A DNA stretch of 64,000 bases from Myxococcales bacterium (GCA_009692585.1 SHYX01000008.1:58431-122430), one strand, 5' to 3'; positions 50,604 through 59,710 are shown, numbered from the stretch's first letter. Numbers and translations are program-made. Notes: a model not told the origin generated them from the letters alone.

Positions 50604-51618
50604 GTGCATCGTGCGGGGCGAGCACGGACGCCGACTCGCGCCGGGCGTCGATCCCGCAGCGGCGCAGGGGCTCGGGGTTGGCGCAGCCGGTGACCACCAG
50701 TCGGTACCGAGCCAACAACAGGGCCAACACCACCAGGCGCTGCGTGCCTCCTCCCGAGGGCGCCTCCCCGGTGAGCACCCCCGCCCACGGATAGGGCAAC
50801 CGCGCCGCGAGCGCGGCAAAGGCCCGCTCACCCGAGCCCTCCCCCATGCCTTCGGGACAGGCCGCCTCGACGTACAGCGTCGCACCGGCGCGGAGCGGCG
50901 GGCGCGCCGACAGGCCGACGTAGGTCGCCGCCCGACTGGCCTGGTAGAAGTTCACCGCCTTCCGCTCCGGCACCTTCAGCACCACGGCATCCACGGCCCT
51001 CGGCACGTCGACCCAGCACGACAACGACGACGACGCCTCCCGCAACACCCGTCGCGGCTCCCCCGCAAACCACCTGCCACCCGCGGTGTTGAGGGCCCAG
51101 GCGCAGCCGGCCGCCTCTCCGAGCGCGTCCACCACCTCGCGGAAGGGGTTCCCGTCCAGGTTCCCCAGGCCGACGCCGGACGCGGTCACCCGATCGCGAT
51201 GGTGCAGGGCGTCGATCGTCGCCCGCGCGCCGAGCCCCACCGACACCGCCTTGTGGCCGCCCGAGAACCCGGCGTACTGATGCAACTCCACGATGCCCAC
51301 GCCGATGACCACGTCGGCCGCGGCAAGCGCCCGCGAGATCCCCCCCGGGACCCCGTCGACCACGGTGGTGGACACGACATCATCGGGGTCATGTTGCACC
51401 AGCGGAAAGGGCGACGCGGGAAGCTCGGCGCGCGACATCGGGCGATGCAGACCGAGCCCGACGTGGGCGGTCGCGTCGCCCACCCAGGGCCGAAGCGCCG
51501 CGAGGGCCGCGGGCACGTCGACCGGCCGGGTGCCGTCCGGGATCGCGATGGCCACCCGCCGCCCGCGTGGCGGCGGCGCGGCGGCGATGGCCTCGTCGGG
51601 GCTGGCGAAGCCGTGCAT
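50512..51618 (-). CDS. larA: LarA-like nickel-pincer lactate racemase family protein
   Basis: 368 residues from ATG 51618 (GGAGGC Shine-Dalgarno). AIAIPDGTRPVDVPAAL and GLGLHRPMSRAEL mark the N-terminal LarA domain. GFSGGHKAVSVGLGARATIDALHH carries the lysine that holds the pincer cofactor, and His residues for racemisation are present. LarA enzymes invert alpha-hydroxy acids. No larB, larC or larE is in the window, so the cofactor pathway would be elsewhere. The C-terminal 30 residues are coded opposite the end of the GT2 gene. Confidence 0.83.
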   Translation of the reverse strand: MHGFASPDEAIAAAPPPRGRRVAIAIPDGTRPVDVPAALAALRPWVGDATAHVGLGLHRPMSRAELPASPFPLVQHDPDDVVSTTVVDGVPGGISRALAAADVVIGVGIVELHQYAGFSGGHKAVSVGLGARATIDALHHRDRVTASGVGLGNLDGNPFREVVDALGEAAGCAWALNTAGGRWFAGEPRRVLREASSSLSCWVDVPRAVDAVVLKVPERKAVNFYQASRAATYVGLSARPPLRAGATLYVEAACPEGMGEGSGERAFAALAARLPYPWAGVLTGEAPSGGGTQRLVVLALLLARYRLVVTGCANPEPLRRCGIDARRESASVLAPHDALMVEDPFGRVPRLAATTSPAPVPPGGLSSG

Positions 51619-51631
51619 CCGCCTCCGTATC

Positions 51632-52828
51632 CTACGGCCCTGCGCGGCAGAACCGGCGCCACGAATCGTGGAGTAGAAGAAGGAAAAAGGGCCCATACTC
51701 CACGATGCGCACCCACCCGGCCTCGTGCCAGGCTCCGGCCTCGTCGGCCGTGGCCAGGACGAGGTAGGACAGCGGCGCCACCGCGGCGAGCCACAACCAC
51801 GCCCGCTCGCCCCGCCACAGCGCCGGGACCAGGGGCCAGAGCACGTACCAGGGATGGACGGTGGGCGAGAGTACCACGAAGGCGCCGAAGACCCAGAGGC
51901 CAAGGCTCGCCCGGTCCCGCCGGGTGGCCAGAGCCCAGACCGACACCAGCAGGCCGAGCGCGAGCAGCAGCGGACGGGCGTGACCGTCGTCCAGAACCAT
52001 CGTGATCAGGCCATACATGGAGCCGTTGAACGACCAGTGGTTGCCGTAGTTGCGGAAGCCCGACAACACCCCGTCGCCGGTCAACGGCCACCCGGCGAGC
52101 GCGGAGGCGAGCGCGGCGACCAACCACACGCGCGGGCGGCGCCGAACCAGGAATACGGCCGGAAGCAGCTTGAGCATCGCCCCGAGCCACGCGGCGGCAT
52201 CGCTCCCGCGGAGCGCCAATGCCACGAGGAGCGCGCCGACGGCTTCGAGGTGGCCGTTCCCAGCGGCTTCGAGCGCGGGGAGCGGAAGGAGGGCCCACAG
52301 CCAGCCCGCGCGGCGTTCCCGGTGCCAGAGCACCATCGCCGTGACGACGTCCGTGGCGCCCATGAACAGCTTCATCCCGACCACCCCGAAGGGGGACAGC
52401 ACCACGAACAGCGCCTGGGCCAACGGCGGGTACACGGAGGACACCGCCTGGTGGTTGACCAGCGCCCAATTCGCGTCCCGCAGCGACGTGAGCTCGCTGG
52501 CATCGGGCGCGAGCACCAACGGCGAGTACCCCGCCAACCACACGCGACCCTCCCATACGTACCGATGGACGTCGTCGGACAGCGTCGGCGGCCACCACAG
52601 GAACGGGGCACGAATCAGGGCCGCCACCCCCATCAGCACCAGGAGCGCGGGTCCGGCGGCGACCGGTCGATTCTCACTCTCCGCTCTGGGCAGGAGCACC
52701 AGCACCACGATGCCCCACGCCACCAGCCCGGTCGAAACCAACACCGGTTGCGCGCGCGGGTCGGCCACGCACCCGAGGGCGACGCTCCCAAAGACAGAAA
52801 CCACCGCGGCGACGACGATCGGGCGCAC
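51632..52828 (-). CDS. GT-C-type mannosyltransferase-like membrane protein
   Basis: 398 residues, about eleven transmembrane helices. The first periplasmic loop contains APFLWWPPTLSDDVHRYVWEG, with the Asp-Asp pair typical of polyprenol-phosphate-sugar-dependent GT-C enzymes (GT87/MptA-like). VYPPLAQALF, GNGHLEAVG and LSPTVHPWYVLW are further family landmarks. Transfers a sugar from a lipid carrier outside the cytoplasm. 13 bp upstream of larA-like and probably co-transcribed with it. Confidence 0.83.
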   Translation of the reverse strand: MRPIVVAAVVSVFGSVALGCVADPRAQPVLVSTGLVAWGIVVLVLLPRAESENRPVAAGPALLVLMGVAALIRAPFLWWPPTLSDDVHRYVWEGRVWLAGYSPLVLAPDASELTSLRDANWALVNHQAVSSVYPPLAQALFVVLSPFGVVGMKLFMGATDVVTAMVLWHRERRAGWLWALLPLPALEAAGNGHLEAVGALLVALALRGSDAAAWLGAMLKLLPAVFLVRRRPRVWLVAALASALAGWPLTGDGVLSGFRNYGNHWSFNGSMYGLITMVLDDGHARPLLLALGLLVSVWALATRRDRASLGLWVFGAFVVLSPTVHPWYVLWPLVPALWRGERAWLWLAAVAPLSYLVLATADEAGAWHEAGWVRIVEYGPFFLLLLHDSWRRFCRAGP

Positions 52829-52860
52829 CCGCCGGGCTTAGCATCGAGTTAGCCCGCGGC

Positions 52861-53589
52861 GTGGCCCGGCCCCTGCGCACCCTGCTGTTCATGGTGGCCC
52901 CCGCCCTGTTGGCGGCCAAGTGCGGCAAGACGGTGGGCGACGAGGTCACGCCGCTCGATCGGGGAATCAACTCACCCGACGTCGCGCTCCAGGTGGCGTC
53001 GATCGACCCCAACTTCGGGACGGCGGGCACCAGCTTCTCGGCCGAGGTCTTCGGGAACGGCTTCGACAATGGCGCGGACGTGACCATCGGGGGTGCGCCC
53101 GCAGACGCGCGCTATCGCGACAGCTCGACGCTAGCCGTCACCGTTCCGGCACTCTCAGTGGGGAGCTACGATGTCGTGGTCGAGAACGTCGACGGCGCGC
53201 GGGCCACGCTGAGGCGGGGACTCACGCTGGTCGCGGGGGACACCGCTACGCGCTGCCGGGCGGTCACCGTGCGCTTCGGTTTCGACAGTTCGGTGCTGGA
53301 CGCGGCGATTCGCGGGCGGATCGAAACCGTGGCGACGTGCCTTCGGGGCAGCACCGATTTCGTTCGGGTCGAAGGGCACTGCGATGACCGAGGCACCACC
53401 GAATACAACCTTGCCCTCGGTCAGCGCCGCGCCGACGCCGTCGCCCGCTACCTCGTCGGGTTAGGGGTAGCGCCCAGCCGGCTCCAGGCCGTCAGCTACG
53501 GGGAAGAACGCCCGGCATCCGCCACCGCCGGCGACGAAGGTCGGGCTGAGAATCGGCGCGCGGACATCGTGCCGGGAGGAGGTCGGTGA
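52861..53589 (+). CDS. IPT/TIG-domain OmpA/Pal-family lipoprotein
   Basis: 242 residues from GTG 52861. Signal with lipobox LLAAKC (Cys21). Residues about 45-125 form an IPT/TIG immunoglobulin-like domain (VASIDPNFGTAGTSFSAEVFGNGF, VTVPALSVGSYDVVVEN). Residues about 130-240 are an OmpA-C domain (VRFGFDSSVLD, VEGHCDDRGTTEYNLALGQRRADAV, VSYGEERP) that binds peptidoglycan, of Pal type. The TIG-Pal order is unusual. Coupled to cpoB by GTGA. Confidence 0.88.
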   Translation: MARPLRTLLFMVAPALLAAKCGKTVGDEVTPLDRGINSPDVALQVASIDPNFGTAGTSFSAEVFGNGFDNGADVTIGGAPADARYRDSSTLAVTVPALSVGSYDVVVENVDGARATLRRGLTLVAGDTATRCRAVTVRFGFDSSVLDAAIRGRIETVATCLRGSTDFVRVEGHCDDRGTTEYNLALGQRRADAVARYLVGLGVAPSRLQAVSYGEERPASATAGDEGRAENRRADIVPGGGR

Positions 53590-54431
53590 TCCTCATCCTC
53601 ACCCTGGCCGCCTGCGTCCTGGATCGCACCGGGCAGTCCGCCACCACCGTGTACCAGCGTGAACTCAGCGCCGCGCAGGCCCGGGTTCGAGATCTGGAGT
53701 CGGTCGGCGAAGACGTGGGACGCCGCGTCGCCCAGCTTGAAGAAGTGACCCGCGCGCGGGGGCAGGAGGACATCCTCAAGATGGAGACCGTAGAGGAGCT
53801 GCGTGGCGAGGTCGCCAAGATGCGCGGGGAATTCGAGACGCTCGACCACGATTACCGCACCTTCGAGACCGCGGCGCTCGGCACCCAGACCGACGTGGAC
53901 GCCCGACTTCTTTTCCTCGAAACGCGCGTGGCCGCGCTGGAAAAGTCGCTGGGCCTGAAACCTCCGCGTCGTCCGGACGGTGACGCCCTGCTCGGGGCGG
54001 CCGTGGGTCCGGCGCCCCCGCCTTCGGGGGACCCGGTCGTCGATCCGCCTGCCGCCGAGGTGACCGCGACGCCCGAGGAGGTGTTCGGCCTCATCGCCCA
54101 GCACCTCGAGGCAGGCAGTGGGGAAGCCGCCCGCGCCGTCGCCCGCCGCTTCGTCGAGGAGCACCCCGGCGACGACCGCGTGCCCGAGGCCTACTATCGG
54201 ATCGCCGAGAGCCACCAGAACGCCCGCGAGTTCAAGCTGGCGGCGACGGCGTTTCAGGTCGTGCTCGACAAGGCACCGAACTCCACGTGGGCGCCCTGGG
54301 CGCTCTTGCGCCAGGGGGAGTGCTTCGACAGCCTCGGGCGCAACAAGGACGCGGCGGTGTTCTACTGCGACGTGGTTCACAGGTATCCAAAGAGCAAGGC
54401 AGCGAAAGAGGCGAAGGACAAATGCCCCTGA
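53586..54431 (+). CDS. cpoB: CpoB/YbgF-like lipoprotein with coiled coil and TPRs
   Basis: 281 residues from GTG 53586. Short lipobox MILILTLAAC (Cys10). A long coiled coil (about 22-118) gives way to a Pro-rich linker and then TPRs (VFGLIAQHLEAGSGEAARAVARRF and FKLAATAFQVVLDKAPNSTWAPWALLRQGECFDSLGRNKDA). CpoB coordinates peptidoglycan synthesis with Tol-Pal during constriction; here it follows a Pal-like gene, without TolB. Ends 65 bp before a terminator-like hairpin. Confidence 0.87.
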   Translation: MILILTLAACVLDRTGQSATTVYQRELSAAQARVRDLESVGEDVGRRVAQLEEVTRARGQEDILKMETVEELRGEVAKMRGEFETLDHDYRTFETAALGTQTDVDARLLFLETRVAALEKSLGLKPPRRPDGDALLGAAVGPAPPPSGDPVVDPPAAEVTATPEEVFGLIAQHLEAGSGEAARAVARRFVEEHPGDDRVPEAYYRIAESHQNAREFKLAATAFQVVLDKAPNSTWAPWALLRQGECFDSLGRNKDAAVFYCDVVHRYPKSKAAKEAKDKCP

Positions 54432-54496
54432 GGCGGGGGAGACTTGCCCCACCGCCCACGCTGAGTTAGCCGCCTGCTCGTACCTACCTCCACGCG

Positions 54497-54526
54497 GAGC
54501 GCCCCAGGGGCGCTCTGTTCGTTTTT
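54497..54526 (+). terminator. Rho-independent terminator-like hairpin
   Basis: GAGCGCC-loop CCAGG-GGCGCTC (54497-54515) followed by TGTTCGTTTTT. The 7-bp GC stem with a T-rich tail fits an intrinsic terminator for the TIG-OmpA/cpoB transcript. It ends only 22 nt before rimP, so it may also act as an attenuator in the rimP-nusA-infB leader. Confidence 0.7.
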
Positions 54527-54547
54527 GGGTCCGGCACCGACCGACGC

Positions 54548-55063
54548 ATGCTCACCACCCCCGCCATTCTCCGCCAGCTCCGCGACGTCGTCGAACCGCT
54601 GGTCGATCGCCTGGGCTACGAACTCGTCGGGATCGAGCTCGGGGGCGGCGCCCAAGGCCCCGTTCTGCGCGTCAGCATCGACCATGCCGCGGGTGTCGGC
54701 ATCACCGATTGCACCAAGGTCTCGAGACAACTCAGCCCCGCGTTGGATGTCGCCGACCCGATCATCGGGGGGTACGACCTGGAGGTCTCCACCCCGGGAA
54801 TCGAGCGCCCAGTGCAGAAGGCCGAGGACTTCGTCCGCTTCGCCGGGTGTGAAATCCGGGTCAAGCCCTTCGGCATCGACAACAAGCGGCGCACCCGGGG
54901 CACCCTGCTCGGCCTCGATGCCGGCGTGGTGTCCGTCAAGGTCGCCGACGCCGTCAAGACCTTTCCCATCGACGCGATCGAACGTGCCAATCTCCTGCTC
55001 ACCGCCGAGCAATTCCAACGGCTCGGTGAGGGCCTTCCTCCACTGCAACAGGCAAACCCATGA
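54548..55063 (+). CDS. rimP: Ribosome maturation factor RimP
   Basis: 171 residues, normal length. N-terminal alpha/beta domain with YELVGIELGGGAQGPVLRVSID and GITDCTKVSRQLSPALDV. Central YDLEVSTPGIERPVQKAEDFVRFAG is the family signature, and a C-terminal SH3-like domain follows. Needed for 30S subunit maturation. First gene of the rimP-nusA-rnpM-infB operon; stop overlaps nusA start (ATGA). Confidence 0.96.
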   Translation: MLTTPAILRQLRDVVEPLVDRLGYELVGIELGGGAQGPVLRVSIDHAAGVGITDCTKVSRQLSPALDVADPIIGGYDLEVSTPGIERPVQKAEDFVRFAGCEIRVKPFGIDNKRRTRGTLLGLDAGVVSVKVADAVKTFPIDAIERANLLLTAEQFQRLGEGLPPLQQANP

Positions 55064-56352
55064 ACAGCCCCCTCGCTCGTGATCTCGACGCTGTCGCCAA
55101 GGAAAAGAACATCCCCCGCGACGCACTCGTCGAAGTGCTGGAACAGGCCATGGAGGCCGCGGCCCGCAAGAAGTACGGCTTGCAGAAGGACCTCGAAGCC
55201 CGTTGGAACGAGGAACTCGGAGAGGTCGAACTCTTCGAGTTCAAGACCGTCTGCGAGGAGGTCGAGGACGACCAGATCGAGATCAACCTGCCCGACGCCC
55301 GGCGCGAGGACCCCGAGTGCGAGCTCGGCGACTCCCTCGGCTTCAAGCTCTCCGTCGACGATCTGGGTCGCATCGCGGCGCAGACCGCCAAGCAGGTCAT
55401 CATCCAGAAAATTCGGGATGCCGAACGGGAGATGACGTTTTCGGAGTTCAAAGACCGCAAGGGCGAGATCATCACCGGCATCGTCCGCCGCTTCGAGAAG
55501 GGCAACATCATCGTCGACCTCGGCCGCGCCGAGGCGCTCTTGCCCAAGCGCGAGCAGGTGATCACCGAGACCTACCGTCAGGGCGACCGCATCCAGGCGT
55601 ACGTCGTGGACATCACCCGGGCTACCAAGACCCCTCAGGTGGTGCTCAGCCGCACCCACCCCGGCCTGTTGATGAAGCTGTTCGAGCTCGAAGTTCCCGA
55701 GGTCGCCGAAGGGATCGTACGCATCGAGGCTTGCGCCCGCGAACCCGGGCACCGCGCCAAGATCGCGGTCAGCTCGATCGATTCGGACGTCGATCCCGTG
55801 GGCGCGTGCGTCGGGATGAAGGGCTCACGCGTGCAGGCGGTCGTCGCCGAGTTGCGTGGCGAAGCCATCGACATCATCCCCTACCACCCCGACCCCGCCC
55901 GCTACGTCGTCCACGCGATCCAGCCCGCCCACGTTGCCCGCGTCTACATCGACGAGACCGCGCACAAGATGGAGCTCATCGTTCCTGACGATCAGTACAG
56001 CAAGGCCATCGGCCGGCGCGGCCAGAACGTGCGTCTGGCCCAGCACCTCACCGGGTGGGAGGTCGTCGTGCTCAGCGAGGCGAAGCACGCGGAGATGAGC
56101 GCACAGGCGCGCTCCGAGCTCGCCCGTATCGAGGCACTGTCGCCCGAAGGCGTCGAGCTGCTCATCCGGCACGGCTTCCACAGCCTGGCGGAGGTGGCGG
56201 ACGCCGAGCCCTACGATCTGTCCGGCATCCTCGGTTGCGAGGAGGACGACGCCGCCGCCGTGATCCAGAGCGCCGAGACCGCTCTGGAAGTCATCATCCT
56301 CGAGGAGGCCGGTCGCCGCAAGTCCGCCGCCGCCCTTCCCCCCGAGGCCTAG
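55060..56352 (+). CDS. nusA: Transcription termination/antitermination factor NusA
   Basis: 430 residues. The N-terminal RNAP-binding domain (about 1-125) is followed by the S1 domain (KGEIITGIVRRFEKGNIIVDLG). Two KH domains (VGACVGMKGSRVQAVVAEL with GEAIDIIPY; DDQYSKAIGRRGQNVRLAQHLTGW) come next, then a C-terminal helical segment resembling one AR repeat (LLIRHGFHSLAEVADA). Modulates pausing, termination and coupling. Length fits NusA without long acidic repeats. Confidence 0.97.
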   Translation: MNSPLARDLDAVAKEKNIPRDALVEVLEQAMEAAARKKYGLQKDLEARWNEELGEVELFEFKTVCEEVEDDQIEINLPDARREDPECELGDSLGFKLSVDDLGRIAAQTAKQVIIQKIRDAEREMTFSEFKDRKGEIITGIVRRFEKGNIIVDLGRAEALLPKREQVITETYRQGDRIQAYVVDITRATKTPQVVLSRTHPGLLMKLFELEVPEVAEGIVRIEACAREPGHRAKIAVSSIDSDVDPVGACVGMKGSRVQAVVAELRGEAIDIIPYHPDPARYVVHAIQPAHVARVYIDETAHKMELIVPDDQYSKAIGRRGQNVRLAQHLTGWEVVVLSEAKHAEMSAQARSELARIEALSPEGVELLIRHGFHSLAEVADAEPYDLSGILGCEEDDAAAVIQSAETALEVIILEEAGRRKSAAALPPEA

Positions 56353-56362
56353 GCGGCGGGGC

Positions 56363-56923
56363 ATGCCCCCTGTTCGCACCTGCGTGGTCAGCCGGGAACG
56401 AGCCGACCCCGACGACCTCGTCCGGCTCTTCGCGGGACCCGACGGCGTCGCGCACGTGGACTGGCACGCGCGCTGGAAGGGCCGCGGCGCCTGGGTTCGC
56501 TGCGACCGCCGATCGTTCGATGAACTCGTGCGGAAGCCGGGCATCCTCCAACGCGCGCTCGACGTCACGACCATCGACACCGCGGGACTTCTGGAGGAGG
56601 CCCGGGCGGCGAACACCGTGGCCGTCGCCGAACTCCTGTCCCTGAGCGCCCGCGCCGGCGCACTGGTCAGCGGTGCGGACGCGCTGTCGGGAACCTCGCC
56701 CGACTCCCTGTGCGGGATGGTCCTCGCCTCGGACGCCGCTGCAGGGAGCATCGACGCCCTGGTCCGCGCTTTCCCCGATCTTCCCCGATTTCGAGTTATG
56801 CTGCCGCGCGAGGCGCTGGGCCACCGGGTCGGCAAAGGGCCACGAGCCGCGGTCGGACTGCGAAATGCTGCACCGACCCGGGCGCTGCTGCGCGAGTTGC
56901 GGCGCATGCTCGATCTCGGTTAG
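56363..56923 (+). CDS. rnpM: RnpM (YlxR) fused to an L7Ae-like domain
   Basis: 186 residues. Residues 1-75 are the YlxR/DUF448 domain: RTCVVSRERADPDDLVRLF, GRGAWVRCDRRSFDEL. The remainder (NTVAVAELLSLSARAGALVSGADAL, GMVLASDAAAGSIDALV) is a ribosomal L7Ae/L30e/YlxQ-like RNA-binding domain. Thus ylxR and ylxQ, separate in Firmicutes, are one gene here, a common arrangement in proteobacteria. RnpM modulates RNase P in B. subtilis; role here is inferred. Confidence 0.88.
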   Translation: MPPVRTCVVSRERADPDDLVRLFAGPDGVAHVDWHARWKGRGAWVRCDRRSFDELVRKPGILQRALDVTTIDTAGLLEEARAANTVAVAELLSLSARAGALVSGADALSGTSPDSLCGMVLASDAAAGSIDALVRAFPDLPRFRVMLPREALGHRVGKGPRAAVGLRNAAPTRALLRELRRMLDLG

Positions 56924-56958
56924 GCCCCCGCCCCCCGCCCCGCAAGGAATCGCCCTTC

Positions 56959-59700
56959 ATGTCTTCCAAGGATCTATTCGAGCGCCTCGAGAGCGCGCGC
57001 GGCGCCCCCACCCGTCCCGCGGTGGCACGCCCTGCAGCGCCGGCGCCGGGTCCCGAGCCGAAGGCGGCGGGCGAAACCAGGCGACTGGGAAGCAACGTGG
57101 TCCGCCGCCGGGCCGATGCGCCCGTCGCCGCACCCCTGCCGCCGCCGGCACCGCCGGTACGTACCGTCATCCGCCGGCCAGGCGCCGTCGTCGAAGCGCG
57201 CCCCGTCGCCGCGGCACCGCCCGCGTCCGCCTTGCGTCGCCCGGTCGTGCCGGCGCCGCTCGATGTCCCCGCGCCTCCCGCGGTCGCCGCGCCCGAACCC
57301 GAGCCGGCGGCCGCAGCCGTCGAGCCGGCATCGGCCGCGCCCAGCGAACCGGCCGTCGAATCCGTCGCGGCCACCACCGTGGCCCCCAGTCTGGAGGCCG
57401 CTCCGGCGGCCCCGGCCGCCGCAGAGCCCGTCGTCGCCGAGTCGGTCGACGGCCAGGTCGACGAGGGCGCCGTGGTCGAGCCCACACCGCCTCCCGTCGG
57501 CGCACCGCCCCGGCCCAACGAACGCGCCGGCGCCGTCTCCGCTTCTGGTCGTGTCGGCGGCTTGGGCCCCGCGGGCCGGGCCAACGTCGGGCTCAACTCC
57601 CGCCCCATCCTGCCGGGACTGGGACTCGGCGTGGTGTCCCTTCCGGTGGGGTATGACCCGACGGACCCGACTGGCGCGCGCCGCCGTGCCCGGGAACAGG
57701 CCGTCGCCCAGCCCCGGTGGCCGGGCTCCGGCCCCAGCGCCCTGCGCAACCCTGCCGGTCCCCGGCCGGCGCCCGGCGCCCCTGGTGAAACCCCGGCGCC
57801 GGCCGCCGACGATCGCTTCAAGAAGGGTGCACGCCGCGGTGGGCGCAGCGAACACATGGGGATGCAGATCCCCGAGATGCGCCACCGCAAGCACCGCGCC
57901 GGTGGGCGCACCCCTGACCCGCGTCCCGCGTCCACCATCAAGCGTAAGGTCCAGGTCGACGGTGAAATCACCGTCGCGGCGTTCGCGCACGAGTTGGGCG
58001 TCAAGGCGGCGGAGCTGATCAAGGTGCTGATGGGCCTCGGTCAGGTGGCCACCGTCAACCAGAGCATCGACTACGACACCGCGGAGATTGTGGCCCAGGA
58101 GCTGGGACACGAGGTCGTCAACACCGCCTTCCAGGAGTCCGCCCACCTCATCCAGCATGCGCCCGATGACGACACCGATCGAGTGGCACGGCCTCCGGTG
58201 GTCACGGTCATGGGGCACGTCGACCACGGCAAAACGACGTTGCTCGACTTCATTCGCAAGGCCAAGGTCGCTTCCGGTGAGGCCGGCGGCATCACTCAGC
58301 ACATCGGCGCCTACCAGGTGCGCCGCGGCGACAAGTCCGTGACGTTCATCGACACCCCCGGCCACTCGGCGTTCTCCGCGATGCGGGCCCGCGGTGCGAG
58401 GGTCACCGACATCGTGATCCTGGTCGTGGCCGCCGACGACGGCGTCATGCCCCAGACGATCGAGGCGATCAACCACGCCAAGGCTGCGAGGGTCCCGATC
58501 ATCGTCGCCATCAACAAGATCGACAAACCCGGGATCAAGACCGATCGCATCAAGACCGAGCTGATGAACCACGGACTGGTGTCCGAAGAATACGGCGGGG
58601 ATGTGATCTGCTGCCCGATCAGCGCGCTGAAGGGTACCGGCATCGACCACCTGCTCGACAGTGTCCTGCTCGTCGCCGAAGTGGCCGACCTCAAGGCCAA
58701 CGCGATCCGTCCCGCCGCAGGCGTGGTCATCGAATCGCGAATCGAAACGGGCCGCGGCGCCGTCGCGTCGCTTCTGGTCAAGACTGGCACCCTCCGGCAG
58801 GGGGACACCTTGGTGATCGGCACGACCTGGGGGCGTGTCCGCGCGATGAGCGACGAACGAGGGGCGCGCGTGAAAGAAGCGCCTCCGTCCACCCCGGTCG
58901 AAATCTTCGGCCTGGACGACGTGCCCAACGCGGGCGATGAATTCGCCGTGGTCGGCAGCGAACGTGACGCCCGCACGCTCTCCGAGCACCGCGCGGCGGC
59001 GGCCCGGCAGTCCAACATGGGCCAGCGCCAGCGGCTCACCGTCGACGACCTCTTCAAGCAGGCCGGCGCCGCCGGAGTCGTGGCCCAGGAAACCCTGCAC
59101 GTGGTGCTCAAGGCCGACGTCGGCGGATCGCTCGAGGCCCTCAAGGCCTCCCTCGAAGCCATTGCTGTCGCCGGCGCCCAGCTGAAGATCCTCCACGCAG
59201 CCATCGGTCCCGTCAACGAGTCGGACGTCAATCTGGGCGCTGCCAACGGCGCCCTCGTCATCGCGTTCAACGTGAAGGCGGACTCGAAGGCCCGGCAAGC
59301 AGCCGACTCCGTGGGCGTCGAGATCAAGCGATACGACATCATCTACCAGGCGATCGACGAGGTGAAGGCCCGCCTCACCGGAATGTTGCCCACGGTCTAC
59401 GAAGAACAGCGCGTCGGCGAGGCCGAGGTGCGCGCAGTGTTCAACGTCTCGAAGTCCGGTCCTATCGCGGGTTGCATGTTGCTGTCCGGAAAGGCGCAAC
59501 GTGGCGCGATCGGCAAGGTGCTCCGCGCGGGAAAGGTGGCCTACGAGGGAAAGCTCACCGGGCTCAAACGCTTCAAGGAGGACGTGAAAGAGGTGGTCGA
59601 GGGCTTCGAGTGCGGCATGCAACTCGAGGGCTACGACGACATCCAGGTCGGGGACCGCATCGAACTTCTGGTGAAGGTCGTCGTCCCGCCCAAAACGTAG
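56959..59700 (+). CDS. infB: Translation initiation factor IF-2
   Basis: 913 residues from ATG 56959; the frame is open upstream but this Met has the expected MSSKDLFERL start. An Ala/Pro/Val-rich disordered N-terminal region (about 20-300) is typical of deltaproteobacterial IF-2. The conserved IF-2N-like helix segment (VAAFAHELGVKAAELIKVLMGLG) precedes the GTPase: GHVDHGKT at 419-426, DTPGHSAF, NKID, and SALKGTG. Domains II-IV follow. GTPase delivering initiator tRNA. Confidence 0.97.
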   Translation: MSSKDLFERLESARGAPTRPAVARPAAPAPGPEPKAAGETRRLGSNVVRRRADAPVAAPLPPPAPPVRTVIRRPGAVVEARPVAAAPPASALRRPVVPAPLDVPAPPAVAAPEPEPAAAAVEPASAAPSEPAVESVAATTVAPSLEAAPAAPAAAEPVVAESVDGQVDEGAVVEPTPPPVGAPPRPNERAGAVSASGRVGGLGPAGRANVGLNSRPILPGLGLGVVSLPVGYDPTDPTGARRRAREQAVAQPRWPGSGPSALRNPAGPRPAPGAPGETPAPAADDRFKKGARRGGRSEHMGMQIPEMRHRKHRAGGRTPDPRPASTIKRKVQVDGEITVAAFAHELGVKAAELIKVLMGLGQVATVNQSIDYDTAEIVAQELGHEVVNTAFQESAHLIQHAPDDDTDRVARPPVVTVMGHVDHGKTTLLDFIRKAKVASGEAGGITQHIGAYQVRRGDKSVTFIDTPGHSAFSAMRARGARVTDIVILVVAADDGVMPQTIEAINHAKAARVPIIVAINKIDKPGIKTDRIKTELMNHGLVSEEYGGDVICCPISALKGTGIDHLLDSVLLVAEVADLKANAIRPAAGVVIESRIETGRGAVASLLVKTGTLRQGDTLVIGTTWGRVRAMSDERGARVKEAPPSTPVEIFGLDDVPNAGDEFAVVGSERDARTLSEHRAAAARQSNMGQRQRLTVDDLFKQAGAAGVVAQETLHVVLKADVGGSLEALKASLEAIAVAGAQLKILHAAIGPVNESDVNLGAANGALVIAFNVKADSKARQAADSVGVEIKRYDIIYQAIDEVKARLTGMLPTVYEEQRVGEAEVRAVFNVSKSGPIAGCMLLSGKAQRGAIGKVLRAGKVAYEGKLTGLKRFKEDVKEVVEGFECGMQLEGYDDIQVGDRIELLVKVVVPPKT

Positions 59701-59710
59701 CCGGCGGACG

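Noticed and set aside
48012..50885. 957-codon leftward frame covering the lipoprotein and GT2 genes
   Set aside because: Antisense to two convincing genes with motifs and ribosome-binding sites; its composition is low-complexity Arg/Gly/Asp-rich.
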